Of a DNA stretch of 64,000 nt, positions 32,558-42,218 are shown piece after piece. Source of the DNA: Erysipelotrichia bacterium (lineage in GTDB: Bacteria; Bacillota_I; Bacilli_A; Erysipelotrichales; Erysipelotrichaceae). The notes below the pieces were generated by a model. The model had not been told where the DNA came from and did no database searches. It saw only the letters and a program-made list of their open reading frames with translations. The position numbers and the translations under genes are program-made. The DNA is taken from contig JAGXSD010000041.1 of assembly GCA_018333955.1 (NCBI GenBank), positions 1-64,000 on the forward strand, read 5' to 3'. How positions within the stretch are numbered: position 1 is the first letter of the stretch; each line of letters begins with the position of its first letter.

Positions 32558-33237
32558 AGACCTCCATATCTTCGATGACGAGATTCGTATTCTTTTAATG
32601 TGTTCTCAAAATCTTGCTGAGTGAATTCAGGCCAATGAAGCGGGCAAAAAACAAGTTCACTATAGGCAAGTTGCCATAAGAGAAAGTTAGAAAGCCTTTT
32701 TTCACCACTGGTTCTTATGCATAAATCAACAGCTGGTAAATGAGAAGTATATAAATGGGCTTCTAGTGTTTCTTCATCAATAAGCATATGTGGGTGATGG
32801 GAGATGAATTCATTCACCGCATGAACAATCTCTGCTTTAGAACCATAATTAAGTGCTAGAACAAGTTTTAGTCCTTGGTTATGCTTTGTTTTTTCTAATA
32901 AATCTGCACAAATTTTGACGGTTGAAGCAGGTAACTTCTCCCACTCTCCAATAAACTCAATACAAATTTGATTATCGAGTAACTCTTGTAAGTATTGATT
33001 AAGAAAAACACGGGGTAAGTCCATAATAAACGAAACTTCATTTTCTGGTCTTTTCCAATTTTCAGTTGAAAACGCAAAAAGGGTTAATACCTTAACACCC
33101 ATTTGATGCGCCTTTATCGCAATATTACGTATATTAATTGCACCATGATAATGTCCATGAGTCCGTTCTTTACCTTGCTGCTTAGCCCACCGACCATTAC
33201 CATCCATAATTATAGCGACATGTTGTGGTATGCTCAT
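32554..33237 (-). CDS. uppS: Undecaprenyl diphosphate synthase
   Basis: Cis-prenyltransferase that makes the C55 carrier for cell-wall synthesis. The 227 residues include the substrate-binding IIMDGNGRWAKQ (aspartate near 11), the FAFSTENWKRP segment and the C-terminal DLCIRTSGEKRLSNFLLWQLAYSE region where the usual GE.R.SNF is intact. A AAGGAG site precedes the ATG. A hairpin at the end of frr lies just upstream and may reduce read-through from the ribosomal genes. Confidence 0.97.
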   Translation of the reverse strand: MSIPQHVAIIMDGNGRWAKQQGKERTHGHYHGAINIRNIAIKAHQMGVKVLTLFAFSTENWKRPENEVSFIMDLPRVFLNQYLQELLDNQICIEFIGEWEKLPASTVKICADLLEKTKHNQGLKLVLALNYGSKAEIVHAVNEFISHHPHMLIDEETLEAHLYTSHLPAVDLCIRTSGEKRLSNFLLWQLAYSELVFCPLHWPEFTQQDFENTLKEYESRHRRYGGL

Positions 33238-33247
33238 AATTCTCCTT

Positions 33248-33278
33248 TATTTAAAAGAAACTCACGATTCGTGAGTTT
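33248..33278 (-). terminator. Terminator/attenuator after frr
   Basis: AAACTCACG (33258-33266) and CGTGAGTTT (33270-33278) form a 9-bp stem with a 3-nt loop, followed on the - strand by CTTTTAAAT. The 5' arm overlaps the frr stop codon. Only moderately T-rich, so partial termination before uppS is likely. Confidence 0.6.
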
Positions 33279-33822
33279 ATACCGTCATGATTTCTTTGGT
33301 TTTATCTGAAGCAATCGAATCAATAGACTTGATTGTTTCGTCAGTTAATTTTTGAACCTGATCTAATGCTTTTTTCTCAACATCTTCACTGATTTCTTCA
33401 TCGGCTTTAATATGATCATTAATTTCACGACGAACATTACGAGCTGCTACTTTAGCTTCTTCAGCAAGTTTACTAACTTGTTTTGCGATTTCTTTACGCG
33501 TTTCTTGTGTTAATGATGGAACATTTACACGAATTACAATTCCATCATTTTGTGGAGTTAATCCAATATTAGCATTAAAAATCGCTTTTTCAGTATCCTT
33601 CAAAACACTATTATCAAAAGGTTTGAATACGAGTTGCTTTCCTTCCACAACATTAATTTGACCAAGTTGAGAAAGAGGTGTTGGCATTCCATAATAATCC
33701 ACATTAATTTCTGAAATTAATGTAGGATTAGCTCTTCCCGTACGAAGAGTTGATAAAGCGTGATAAAAAGCGTCAACCGTCTTTTTCATTTTATCATGTG
33801 CGACATCTAAGTGTTTTTTCAT
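33277..33822 (-). CDS. frr: Ribosome recycling factor
   Basis: Releases ribosomes from mRNA after termination together with EF-G. The 181 residues have the two-domain L shape of the family, with the conserved LRTGRANP near residue 30, and RKEIAKQVSKLAEEAKVAARNVRR in the C-terminal helix of the three-helix bundle. It follows pyrH by one base, the normal tsf-pyrH-frr order. Confidence 0.98.
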   Translation of the reverse strand: MKKHLDVAHDKMKKTVDAFYHALSTLRTGRANPTLISEINVDYYGMPTPLSQLGQINVVEGKQLVFKPFDNSVLKDTEKAIFNANIGLTPQNDGIVIRVNVPSLTQETRKEIAKQVSKLAEEAKVAARNVRREINDHIKADEEISEDVEKKALDQVQKLTDETIKSIDSIASDKTKEIMTV

Positions 33823-33823
33823 A

Positions 33824-34534
33824 TTATTCTCCTTGTGTGATTCTAGTCCCTATGTTTTCTTGTGAAACAGCTTTTAATATGTTACCATCTTCATTCATAT
33901 TGAATACAATAACGTCAATGTTGTTGTCCATACACATGGATGTTGCGGTAGAATCCATAACGGCAAGACCATTTTTTAAAACATCCATATAAGATATTAT
34001 ATCGTATTTAGTCGCATCTGCAACCACTTTAGGGTCAGCACTATAGACTCCATCAACTCCATTTTTAGCCATTAAAATAACATCAGCTTTAATTTCACTT
34101 GCTCTTAAAGCAGCGGTTGTATCAGTTGAAAAATATGGACTACCAGTGCCTGCTCCGAAAATAACGACTCTTCCTTTTTCTAAATGACGAATTGCACGAC
34201 GTACAATAAATGGTTCAGCAACTTTACTCATTTCAATGGCTGTTTGAACTCGCGTTTCAACATTATGTTTTTCTAATGCATTTTGAATGGCAATGGCATT
34301 AATGACTGTAGCAAGCATTCCCATGTAGTCTGCTTGAACACGATCTATTCCCATACTTTCAGCAACTTTACCTCTTAAGAAGTTACCTCCACCAACTACA
34401 ATCGCAACTTGAACCCCTTGACTCACAACATCTTTTATTTGTCGAGCAAGAGAAAATAAAATATCAGGATCTAATTGATGTTGCTTTGTTGATAAGGCTT
34501 CTCCACTCAGCTTAAGTAAGACTCGTTTATACAT
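33824..34534 (-). CDS. pyrH: Uridylate kinase
   Basis: Phosphorylates UMP in pyrimidine nucleotide synthesis. The 236 residues begin [14 protein letters not shown] and contain the glycine-rich [10 protein letters not shown], the UMP-binding [12 protein letters not shown] and the [17 protein letters not shown] signature of the bacterial amino-acid-kinase-fold enzymes. The ATG at 34534 follows GAAGGAG; the frame is open upstream but reaches back into the terminator hairpin behind tsf. Confidence 0.97.
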   Translation of the reverse strand: MYKRVLLKLSGEALSTKQHQLDPDILFSLARQIKDVVSQGVQVAIVVGGGNFLRGKVAESMGIDRVQADYMGMLATVINAIAIQNALEKHNVETRVQTAIEMSKVAEPFIVRRAIRHLEKGRVVIFGAGTGSPYFSTDTTAALRASEIKADVILMAKNGVDGVYSADPKVVADATKYDIISYMDVLKNGLAVMDSTATSMCMDNNIDVIVFNMNEDGNILKAVSQENIGTRITQGE

Positions 34535-34550
34535 AAGTTCTCCTTCTGTT

Positions 34551-34572
34551 AAAAATGGACACAAAGTGTCCA
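34551..34572 (-). terminator. Terminator/attenuator between tsf and pyrH
   Basis: TGGACAC and GTGTCCA (34556-34572) form a 7-bp stem with a 3-nt loop, followed on the - strand by TTTTT. It lies directly behind the tsf stop and ahead of the pyrH ribosome site. Confidence 0.7.
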
Positions 34573-35481
34573 TTATTTTCCAAATGCTTGGTTCATAACC
34601 TCTTCAACAAAGTTATCTTCTTTTTTCTCGATACCTTCACCCACTCCATAACGAACAAATGAAACTACAGTAGCATTTGTTTCTTTAAGAACTTGAGCAA
34701 TTTTCTTATCTTGATCTTTGAAGAATAATTGGTCTACTAAGCACATATCTTGAAGTGATTTTGATAAACGACCTTCAACAATTCCATTAAGAACATTTTC
34801 AGGTTTTGATTTTAAAGCATCATCATTCATAGCGATTTCACGTTGAATATCACGCTCTTTACTTACAACATCTTGAGGCATATGATCTCTTGAAATGTAA
34901 GTTGGAGACATTGAAGCAACTTGCATAGCCATGTCTTTTGCGACTTCTTGTGATCCACCATGTAAGACAACTAAGGCTGAAGTACGACCACCCACTGTGA
35001 TTTTCGCATCAGTTTTGTGGACATAATGACCAAAGAAATCAGCGTCAGTTTTTGCTACACGAGCAAAGCGACGTAATGTGATTTTTTCTCCAATCGTTGC
35101 AGTAGCGTTAAGAAGAATTTCTTGTAAAGAGACACCATCAACTTGAATATGAAGTGCATCTTCAACACTTACAACATCAGATACTAATAATGCCTTTGTT
35201 ACTTTGTTAAGTAATTCTAGGAATTGAGCATTACTTGCGACGAAATCTGTTTCTGAGTTTAACTCAACTAAAACAGCTTGATTGCCATCAACAGCAATAT
35301 TTGTTAAGCCTTCAGCGGCAATACGATCAGCTTTTTTAGCAGCTTTTGAAATTCCTTTTTCACGTAACCAGTCAATCGCGCTATCAATGTTGCCTTCAGT
35401 TGCTTCTAAAGCCTTCTTGCAATCCATCATTCCCGCGCCAGTACGCTCACGTAATTCTTTTACTAGACTTGCACTAATCAT
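34573..35481 (-). CDS. tsf: Elongation factor Ts
   Basis: Guanine nucleotide exchange factor for EF-Tu. The 302 residues begin [25 protein letters not shown], the family's N-terminal signature, with the TDFVA motif (about 79-83) that contacts EF-Tu and two core subdomains after it. ATG at 35481 follows GAGG at 9 bases and overlaps the rpsB stop by 8; earlier in-frame codons belong to the rpsB gene. Confidence 0.97.
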   Translation of the reverse strand: MISASLVKELRERTGAGMMDCKKALEATEGNIDSAIDWLREKGISKAAKKADRIAAEGLTNIAVDGNQAVLVELNSETDFVASNAQFLELLNKVTKALLVSDVVSVEDALHIQVDGVSLQEILLNATATIGEKITLRRFARVAKTDADFFGHYVHKTDAKITVGGRTSALVVLHGGSQEVAKDMAMQVASMSPTYISRDHMPQDVVSKERDIQREIAMNDDALKSKPENVLNGIVEGRLSKSLQDMCLVDQLFFKDQDKKIAQVLKETNATVVSFVRYGVGEGIEKKEDNFVEEVMNQAFGK

Positions 35482-36439
35482 TGCTTGTTTCCTCACTTGT
35501 GACTTTAGGTGCTTCACTTACAACTTCAGTTTTTTCACGTGGTTTGAACTCACGACGTTCTTTATTATCTCTGTTATATCCACCTTCACGGCCATCACGG
35601 CTATAAGGTTTACGATTTTCTTGACGTTGACGACGTTCTTCCATGCGAGCCTTACGACGGCGTTCATTTTCTTCATTTTGACGCTCAACGTTAGCTACAA
35701 CTTCTGCCATAGTAATATCATTATCGGTATCATCTGTGTATGCAGTAGTTAAGACAGCTCCATCGACTGACTCTAATAAAGCATCCGCCATTAATGAAAC
35801 GATTAAACGAATAGAGCGAATCGCATCATCATTGGCTGGAATACCATAGTCAAGTAAATCAGGATCACAGTTTGTATCCATGAAACCGAAAACAGGGATA
35901 CCTAATTTCTTAGCTTCTAATACCGCAATAGTATCTTCAGTTGGGTCAACTACGAAGATTGCTTGAGGTAATACCTTCATAAGTTTAATTCCACCAAGGA
36001 ATGTTTGAAGTCTTAAAACTTCTTTTTGTAATTGGATTTGTTCTTTTTTGGTGTATACATGAATTGAACCAGTCTCAATCATTTTTTCAATTTCAACCAT
36101 ACGTCCAATTGATTTTTGAATAGTTTTGAAGTTTGTTAATAAACCACCTAACCAACGTTGATTAATAAAGAATGAATTTGAGCGTAGTGCTTCTTCAACA
36201 ACAATGGTCGAAGCTTGTTTCTTAGTTCCAACAAATAGAACTCGTCCTCCATTAGCTCCAATTTCTTTCATCTTATCATAAGCTTTATTAAGATGAACTA
36301 AAGTTTGATTCAAATCTAGGATATGGGTTCCAGCGCGTGAAGTATGAATGTATGACTTCATTTTTGGATTCCAACGACGTGTCTGATGTCCAAAGTGGGC
36401 TCCAGACTCTAATAATTTTCTCATCGATACAACTGACAT
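35474..36439 (-). CDS. rpsB: Ribosomal protein S2 with long charged C-terminal tail
   Basis: Small-subunit protein S2. Residues 1 to about 250 are a standard S2 (MSVVSMRKLLESGAHFGHQTRRWNPKM, then NQRWLGGLLTNF and the DTNCDPD segment). A tail of about 65 residues rich in R, E and K with Gly/Tyr (RRRKARMEERRQRQ, RDGREGGYNRDN) follows, making 321 residues against about 245 in Bacillus. The ATG at 36439 follows TAGGA; the open frame upstream runs through the leader. It heads the rpsB-tsf-pyrH-frr-uppS-cdsA-rseP string. Confidence 0.97.
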   Translation of the reverse strand: MSVVSMRKLLESGAHFGHQTRRWNPKMKSYIHTSRAGTHILDLNQTLVHLNKAYDKMKEIGANGGRVLFVGTKKQASTIVVEEALRSNSFFINQRWLGGLLTNFKTIQKSIGRMVEIEKMIETGSIHVYTKKEQIQLQKEVLRLQTFLGGIKLMKVLPQAIFVVDPTEDTIAVLEAKKLGIPVFGFMDTNCDPDLLDYGIPANDDAIRSIRLIVSLMADALLESVDGAVLTTAYTDDTDNDITMAEVVANVERQNEENERRRKARMEERRQRQENRKPYSRDGREGGYNRDNKERREFKPREKTEVVSEAPKVTSEETSND

Positions 36440-36545
36440 ATATGTCCTACCTTTCCGTTGTGCCTCCATCGTTTCCAACATCAACAACTCCTAAGGAGCA
36501 CGGGTTGATGAATCCACGATGTGCGATTCGAGCACTTATGTGCCA
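36440..36545 (-). promoter_or_regulatory. Structured rpsB leader
   Basis: About 105 untranslated nt with nested pairing on the - strand: CATCGT/ACGATG (36467-36472 with 36516-36521), CATCAAC/GTTGATG (36479-36485 with 36504-36510) and a CTCC-TTA-GGAG tip (36488-36498). Upstream, GCAC-ATAA-GTGC and GTGC-TCGAATC-GCAC share one GTGC and exclude each other. Autogenous control by S2 is the likely role, by analogy with S2 leaders in other bacteria. Confidence 0.6.
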
Positions 36546-36551
36546 TCTAAT

Positions 36552-36580
36552 AATTTAACATACTTCCGCTTAAAAGACAA
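36552..36580 (-). promoter_or_regulatory. Promoter of the rpsB operon
   Basis: On the - strand TTGTCT (36575-36580), a 17-bp spacer and TAAATT (36552-36557) with an upstream TGT. It starts a few bases before the xerC stop. Confidence 0.6.
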
Positions 36581-36583
36581 CCT

Positions 36584-37465
36584 TTACTTTACCTTTGGAA
36601 AATAATCATGATACTGTGTTTTTAGATATTCAAGACTTACATGAGTATAGATTTGAGTGGTACTTAAATGCTCATGTCCAAGTAAACGTGAAACGGTAAG
36701 CAAGTCAGCTCCATGTTCTAATAAATGAGTTGCAAAGGTGTGGCGTAAGATATGAGGATGAAGTTGAAATGGCAGTTTTGCCTGTTCACCAATTTTTTCA
36801 ATAATATGTTGAATTGAGCGCATTGATAATGGTTGCCCTCTTTGATTCACAAATAAAACGTGATGATTTTGTTTACTCCAAGTCGGTCGAACTTCTTTAA
36901 TGTAATCTATAAGTTCTTCTTTAAACGCATCATAAAATGGTACGATACGCTCCTTATCCCCTTTCCCGATTACTCTCACAAGATTAGAAGCAAAATCAAA
37001 ACTATCTATTTTTAATGTAGCAACCTCACTTAAGCGAAGTCCACAGGCATAGAAAAGATGAAATAGACAACGATCTCGTTGCCCTACAAGTGATGAGTCA
37101 CATGAATTAAGACAATCATTGATTTGTTCAAAGGTTAAGGTTGTGACAATATTCTGTCGCTTCTGTTTTATCTTAATCCTTGAACATGGATTATACTGGA
37201 TCCACTTCATTCTCATGGCATATTGATAGAAATGTTTAATACTCGAAACTTTTCTCGCGATACTTGAGTTTTCAAGTTTTCTTTCACGAAGTGAAGTTAC
37301 ATAACGCATCATCATATCTTCACTGAGATTCATAATATCAATTTTCATCAACTGAAAATAACTCATCATTTCTGAAACATCTTTAATATAAGCTATACGC
37401 GTATGTTCAGATTGAGTATGTTTAGTTCTTAAGTATTGTTCAAATGCTTTTAGATAATCATTCAT
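36584..37465 (-). CDS. xerC: Tyrosine recombinase XerC
   Basis: Resolves chromosome dimers at dif with XerD. The 293 residues have an N-terminal SAM-like domain (1-90) and a catalytic domain with arginine in the [11 protein letters not shown] motif, lysine in [10 protein letters not shown], the [11 protein letters not shown] box (H and R), the second histidine in [11 protein letters not shown] and the nucleophile tyrosine in IYTHVS. It overlaps trmFO by 8 bases. In Bacillus this gene is followed by hslVU and codY, which are absent here. Confidence 0.95.
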   Translation of the reverse strand: MNDYLKAFEQYLRTKHTQSEHTRIAYIKDVSEMMSYFQLMKIDIMNLSEDMMMRYVTSLRERKLENSSIARKVSSIKHFYQYAMRMKWIQYNPCSRIKIKQKRQNIVTTLTFEQINDCLNSCDSSLVGQRDRCLFHLFYACGLRLSEVATLKIDSFDFASNLVRVIGKGDKERIVPFYDAFKEELIDYIKEVRPTWSKQNHHVLFVNQRGQPLSMRSIQHIIEKIGEQAKLPFQLHPHILRHTFATHLLEHGADLLTVSRLLGHEHLSTTQIYTHVSLEYLKTQYHDYFPKVK

Positions 37466-38744
37466 AGAATGAGCGCACTATCTCGAGTGAGCGCATGGCG
37501 AATTTCTCATTTCGCTCTTTAGGACGGTCTTGTTCAGATCGCTCAACAAGCCCAAAATTTGCATTCATGGGGGCAAAATGTTTAGGATCAGCTTGGGATA
37601 CATAATCAGCCATTGATGTAATCATCGTCAAACGATGCCCTCCTATAAGAGGCTTACCTTCAAGAACATTCATCAAATTTAATGCCGCAAGTAAACCACT
37701 GGCTGCCGACTCAACATAACCCTCTACTCCAGTCATTTGACCCGCAAAAAACAAGTCTTCTCTTTTTTTACTTTGATAGTATGAATTAAGTACTGTAGGT
37801 GAGTTGATGTATGTGTTACGATGCATCACACCATAACGAACGATATTCGCATTTTCAAGTCCTGGAATACTTTGAATAACTTTCTTTTGATCAGGCCATT
37901 TTAAATGGGTCTGAAATCCAACAATATTATATAATGACGCTGCGGCATTATCTTGTCTTAATTGGATCACAGCTTTAAAGCGCTGACCTTCATATTCTAA
38001 TCCGACCGGTTTTAATGGTCCAAAAAGGAGTGTTTCTTTACCTCTGCGAGCCATTTCTTCAACTGGCATGCATCCTTCAAAATAGATTTCTTTTTCAAAC
38101 TCTTTTAAAGGCACATTCTCTGATTTAGTGAGTAAATCATAGAAACGCTCATATTCTTCTTCATTCATTCCACAGTTAATATAAGAGGCTTCACCCTTGT
38201 CATAACGTGATTTATAGAATGCTTTCGTAAAATCTATTGAATCTTTTTCAATAATCGGTGCAATCGCATCATAAAAATATAATGATTCTTTACCGATAAA
38301 CTGAGCGATGGATTGAGCTAAAGCATCTCCGGTTAAAGGTCCTGTCGCAATGATTGTAGGTCCATGTGGAATCGAAGAAACCTCATCCACCACCACTTCA
38401 ACCATAGGATGATGTGATAAATAGTGCGTGATTTCATGTGAAAAACCAACACGATCAACCGCTAAAGCACTTCCTGCTTCCACACGATGTCTATCAGCTG
38501 TTTTCATAATCAGTGAATCAAGTAATCGCATTTCTTCTTTTAGTAGTCCCACGGCATTAGTAATTGCATCTGATCGAAAGGAATTAGAACACACAAGTTC
38601 CGCAAAATCTGAGGTCACATGAGCAGGTCCAGACGTTTTTGGACGACGCTCAAATAAGCGAACTTGATAACCACGCTTAATTAATTGATACGTTGCTTCA
38701 CTTCCAGCTAAACCAGCACCGATAACATTAATGATTGGCTTCAT
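37458..38744 (-). CDS. trmFO: Folate-dependent tRNA (uracil-54-C5)-methyltransferase TrmFO
   Basis: Uses methylenetetrahydrofolate and FAD to form ribothymidine 54 in tRNA. The 428 residues start with an FAD-binding Rossmann motif ([11 protein letters not shown], 8-18) and contain VCSNSFRSD with the conserved catalytic-region cysteine (near 51), [20 protein letters not shown] and the C-terminal [16 protein letters not shown]. It sits between topA and xerC as in Bacillus and overlaps topA by 4 bases. Confidence 0.97.
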   Translation of the reverse strand: MKPIINVIGAGLAGSEATYQLIKRGYQVRLFERRPKTSGPAHVTSDFAELVCSNSFRSDAITNAVGLLKEEMRLLDSLIMKTADRHRVEAGSALAVDRVGFSHEITHYLSHHPMVEVVVDEVSSIPHGPTIIATGPLTGDALAQSIAQFIGKESLYFYDAIAPIIEKDSIDFTKAFYKSRYDKGEASYINCGMNEEEYERFYDLLTKSENVPLKEFEKEIYFEGCMPVEEMARRGKETLLFGPLKPVGLEYEGQRFKAVIQLRQDNAAASLYNIVGFQTHLKWPDQKKVIQSIPGLENANIVRYGVMHRNTYINSPTVLNSYYQSKKREDLFFAGQMTGVEGYVESAASGLLAALNLMNVLEGKPLIGGHRLTMITSMADYVSQADPKHFAPMNANFGLVERSEQDRPKERNEKFAMRSLEIVRSFYE

Positions 38745-40870
38745 TCCTTTCCTCCTTGTTTTTTATCCTTATTAATATAGCGACATTTTGGAAATGAAGA
38801 ACATGCTTCAAAATCCTTCCCATATCGTGATTTTCGCATGACAAGTGGAGATCCACAATCTGGACACATATTTCCTGTAAATAAAAGAGGTTGCTTTTTA
38901 ATATAAGTGCATGCTGGATAATTTGAACATCCTACGAAAGTTTTACCATTACGTGATTTACGTTTCACTAAAGGATGTCCACAATCCGGGCATAATTCTT
39001 CAATCATCGTCTCTTTATCAAACGTTGAATAATCACATGTTGGAAAACCACTGCAACCTACAAAACGCTCGTTAGTCTTAGTGTAGCGATAAACAAGTGG
39101 AAGTCCACATTTTGGACAATCTTCACCAATCTTCTCAGCTTCAATTTTCTCCATTTCCGCATCAGCTTTCTTAAGAAGATTTGAAAAGATATCATAGAAC
39201 TCTTCTAGATTCTTAAGTGGATCTAATTTCCCTAAGGCGATATCATCAAGTTCTTTTTCAAGTTTGGCGGTATATTTAATATCGATAAAAGTCTTGAAAT
39301 GTTCTCTTAACTTTTCATCTGTGAGTAGGCCTTGAGCTGTTGGCTTAAATCCTTTTGTTTTGCTTCCATCTTCATTCACAACATACTCAACATATCCTCT
39401 AGACACAATCGTTTCGACAATTGAAGCATATGTGGATGGACGACCAATACCATTTAGTTCCATCTCTTTAATTAAAGATGCTTCTGTATATCGACCTGGA
39501 CCCTTAGTGACATGATCCGTTTTTTCAAGTGAAATAGCTTCAAGTGTTTCATTTTCTGATAGTTTTGGTAATGCCTTATCTTTCCCATTTTCAAAGGTAC
39601 TATATACTTTTAGGTAACCATCAAAAGTTAAAACAACCCCTGATGCTAAAAAGCGTGCATCGTTTGATGATAAAATGGCTTTGGTTGTAGAAGTTTGTGC
39701 ATTGGCCATTAATGAAGCTAAAGTGCGGTAATAAATGAAGTTATAGACCTTGAATTCATCACCGGTTAAAAAAGATTTAATCGAATCTGGAGTGTATGAA
39801 ATCGTGCTCATGCGTATTGCTTCATGAGCATCTTGAATATTGGAATCATCCTGTTTTGATTTCTTAACACTTCCCTTATACTCTTTTCCAAATTCATGTT
39901 CAATATGATCAAAAGCTTGCGCTATGAATTGAGGGCTTAAGCGTGTAGAATCTGTTCTCATGTACGTGATTAAACCCACAGTCTCATTTTGTAGTTTAAC
40001 CCCTTCATATAACCTTTGGGCTATTCTCATGGTTTTTTTGGCTTGGAAGTTATATTTGGTGGCCATTTCTTGTTGAAGTGCTGAGGTTGTTAATGGCATT
40101 TTACTTTTTTTAACACCTTTACTTACTTCAAGTGACTCAACCTTCATATTCTTCGAACATGATTTCAAAACATTTAATGCTTCTTGTTCATTATCAAATT
40201 CGATTTCTTTACCTTTATCATTCACAAGGATCGCATCAAATCCAATTTTACTTTTCTCAAATTTTGCTGCAATCTTAAAATAGTGTCGTGGCACATGGGC
40301 ATTAATCTCATTCTCACGATCTACAATCATTTGAAGTGCAACTGATTGTACACGACCTGCACTTTGAGATCTGATTTTTCTTTTTAATAAGGATGATAAT
40401 TGAAATCCAATTATGCGATCAAGAAATCGACGATTCTCTTGAGAACGTACTAAATCCATATTGACTGTTCGAGGATGATCAATTGCATGAAGCACAGCAT
40501 CTTTCGTAATCTCATTAAAAGTTACACGATTATCTTGTTTAAGGTCTAGACCTAACAAATCAGCAAGATGCCAAGAAATAGCTTCTCCTTCACGATCTGG
40601 GTCTGTCGCAAGATAAACAGCAGAAGCCTTATTGGCGGCTTCTTGTAAAGACTTAACAGTATCTTTTTTATCTTTCAAAATAACGTAATTAGGAATGAAT
40701 CCTTTATCGATGTCAATCCCAGTACGACCTTTACCTGTAAAAGTTGATAAATCACGGACATGTCCTTTTGAAGACATTACAACATAATCATGTCCTAAGT
40801 ATTTAGATAAGGTACTTGATTTGGAGGGTGACTCCACAATAACTAATTTTTTCATATTTTTTTCTTTCAT
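38741..40870 (-). CDS. topA: DNA topoisomerase I
   Basis: Type IA topoisomerase that relaxes negative supercoils. The 709 residues show the TOPRIM domain ([13 protein letters not shown] at the start, [12 protein letters not shown] at 90-101), catalytic Y303 in [12 protein letters not shown], and three C-terminal zinc ribbons of the form CPKCG/CPDCG...C with TFVGCSNYP (about 585-700). The ribosome site is weak at both the first ATG and the one five codons later. The gene starts 5 bases after dprA, the usual order. Confidence 0.97.
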   Translation of the reverse strand: MKEKNMKKLVIVESPSKSSTLSKYLGHDYVVMSSKGHVRDLSTFTGKGRTGIDIDKGFIPNYVILKDKKDTVKSLQEAANKASAVYLATDPDREGEAISWHLADLLGLDLKQDNRVTFNEITKDAVLHAIDHPRTVNMDLVRSQENRRFLDRIIGFQLSSLLKRKIRSQSAGRVQSVALQMIVDRENEINAHVPRHYFKIAAKFEKSKIGFDAILVNDKGKEIEFDNEQEALNVLKSCSKNMKVESLEVSKGVKKSKMPLTTSALQQEMATKYNFQAKKTMRIAQRLYEGVKLQNETVGLITYMRTDSTRLSPQFIAQAFDHIEHEFGKEYKGSVKKSKQDDSNIQDAHEAIRMSTISYTPDSIKSFLTGDEFKVYNFIYYRTLASLMANAQTSTTKAILSSNDARFLASGVVLTFDGYLKVYSTFENGKDKALPKLSENETLEAISLEKTDHVTKGPGRYTEASLIKEMELNGIGRPSTYASIVETIVSRGYVEYVVNEDGSKTKGFKPTAQGLLTDEKLREHFKTFIDIKYTAKLEKELDDIALGKLDPLKNLEEFYDIFSNLLKKADAEMEKIEAEKIGEDCPKCGLPLVYRYTKTNERFVGCSGFPTCDYSTFDKETMIEELCPDCGHPLVKRKSRNGKTFVGCSNYPACTYIKKQPLLFTGNMCPDCGSPLVMRKSRYGKDFEACSSFPKCRYINKDKKQGGKE

Positions 40871-40875
40871 ATCTT

Positions 40876-41613
40876 TTATAGTTTGGCGAATTCAATGACA
40901 TTTGTCAACAACCCAGAGCCATTTTCAATTAAGTGATTGCATATCTCCCCTTGAACATCATTGATTGGATGAGGTATTGACACGATGTTTTTATTGAGTT
41001 CAAGTGCAAATTTAACACTATGCATTGTTCCACTTTGTAACAAGCCACTCATCACTAAACACGTATCACTAAGCGCTACTACAATGCGATTGCGATGAAT
41101 AAAATGTTGAGGAAAGGCTTGAGTTTCAAAAGGATATTCACTAATGACTAGATGATCTTGCTTTAATGTATCATACAATCGTTGATGTATTTTAGGATAG
41201 ATTCTACCTAAACCATGTCCACAAACCCAGATCGTCTTCATTTGATGCGATAGAGCACATTCATGAGCTAGACCATCAATCCCTTGTGCTCCACCCGAAA
41301 CTATGGCTAGCTTTGGATTTAAATAATGAAATCCTTCTTTTAGTATTTGTATAGCATAATCTGAAGGATGTCGTGATCCAACAATACTAATGGAAGGATA
41401 CAACAACCAATCAAGATTTCCTTCATAAAACAACACAAATGGTGGTTGTGTCAAGTGTTTTAAACGAGTTGGGTAACAATCATCAAGAATTGTAATTGCT
41501 TTTTGAGTAAGATATGGGGGTTGCATTGGGGGTTCTTCTAAAGCTTTTTTAATTTTATGATATTGGCCATGATGAATAATGGCAAGATGAATGAGATATT
41601 GTGAAGTGATCAT
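40876..41613 (-). CDS. dprA: DNA-processing protein DprA (short form)
   Basis: Binds incoming single-stranded DNA and loads RecA in transformation. The 245 residues contain the Rossmann-like core: SIVGSRHPSDYA, VSGGAQGIDGLAH, SEYPFETQAFPQHFIHRNRIV and LQSGTMHSVKFAL. At 245 residues it is shorter than the roughly 290 of B. subtilis and lacks a C-terminal winged-helix domain. No Shine-Dalgarno precedes its ATG and a strong terminator lies just upstream, so its expression is unclear. No other competence gene is in the window. Confidence 0.93.
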   Translation of the reverse strand: MITSQYLIHLAIIHHGQYHKIKKALEEPPMQPPYLTQKAITILDDCYPTRLKHLTQPPFVLFYEGNLDWLLYPSISIVGSRHPSDYAIQILKEGFHYLNPKLAIVSGGAQGIDGLAHECALSHQMKTIWVCGHGLGRIYPKIHQRLYDTLKQDHLVISEYPFETQAFPQHFIHRNRIVVALSDTCLVMSGLLQSGTMHSVKFALELNKNIVSIPHPINDVQGEICNHLIENGSGLLTNVIEFAKL

Positions 41614-41627
41614 AATTACTATATGAA

Positions 41628-41667
41628 AACAAAATAAAAAATCCTTTACTTTTTAAAAGTAAAGGAT
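41628..41667 (-). terminator. Strong terminator after rnhB
   Basis: ATCCTTTACTTTT and AAAAGTAAAGGAT (41641-41667) form a long stem overlapping the rnhB stop, followed on the - strand by TTTTTTATTTTGTTTTC. It separates the rplS/lepB-rbgA-rnhB genes from dprA-topA-trmFO-xerC. Confidence 0.85.
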
Positions 41668-42218
41668 CTTCGATGAATTGGACTTAAACCATTTTTTTCC
41701 ATCATTTCTTGATGAAATTTAGTTCCATATCCTTTATGTTGCGCAAAACCATAGGCTGGATAAAGCCGATCATAGGCAAGCATAATATCATCACGAATAA
41801 CTTTAGCAATGATACTTGCAGCCGCAATACTAATACTTTTACTATCCCCTTTAATCAATGACTCATGAGGGGCAATGAGGGGCATGGCATCTGTAAGTGC
41901 GAAGCATTTTGAAGTGTTCGCAATCCATTCCATCGCTTCTTGAGTAGCTCGATATATGTTAAGTGCATCGATGACTTCGACACTGACACCTTTCACAATG
42001 ATTTGTTTTGCAACGTGTGTGATGATGTCATACGCTGTTGAGCGTTGTTTTGATGATAATTTTTTAGAATCTTTTATAAGCGAGTGATCAAAATAAGGAG
42101 GTAGTACAACCCCCACCACAATACATGGACCCGCCATTGGGCCACGACCAACTTCATCAATCCCAATCACTTCAATGGATTGATTCCAATATTCAACATC
42201 AATCCATGAGGGAATCAT
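41646..42218 (-). CDS. rnhB: Ribonuclease HII
   Basis: Removes ribonucleotides and RNA-DNA hybrids. The 190 residues carry VIGIDEVGRGPMAGP (catalytic D21, E22), LIKGDSKSISIAAASIIAKV and the DRLYPAYGFAQHKGYGT block of type 2 RNases H. It overlaps rbgA by 20 bases with GGGGAG before the ATG. Same rbgA-rnhB order as Bacillus. Its last codons form one arm of a terminator. Confidence 0.97.
   Translation of the reverse strand: MIPSWIDVEYWNQSIEVIGIDEVGRGPMAGPCIVVGVVLPPYFDHSLIKDSKKLSSKQRSTAYDIITHVAKQIIVKGVSVEVIDALNIYRATQEAMEWIANTSKCFALTDAMPLIAPHESLIKGDSKSISIAAASIIAKVIRDDIMLAYDRLYPAYGFAQHKGYGTKFHQEMMEKNGLSPIHRRSFTFKK

Noticed and set aside
35282-35752. 156-codon + strand open frame opposite tsf and rpsB
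   Set aside because: Antisense shadow of two conserved genes; the hydrophobic, Thr/Phe-rich translation is what the complement of lysine/glutamate-rich coding gives.
36518-36545. tRNA T-arm-like sequence GTGCTCGAATCGCAC before rpsB
   Set aside because: No acceptor, D or anticodon arms fit around it and no CCA-type end; better explained as a leader hairpin.
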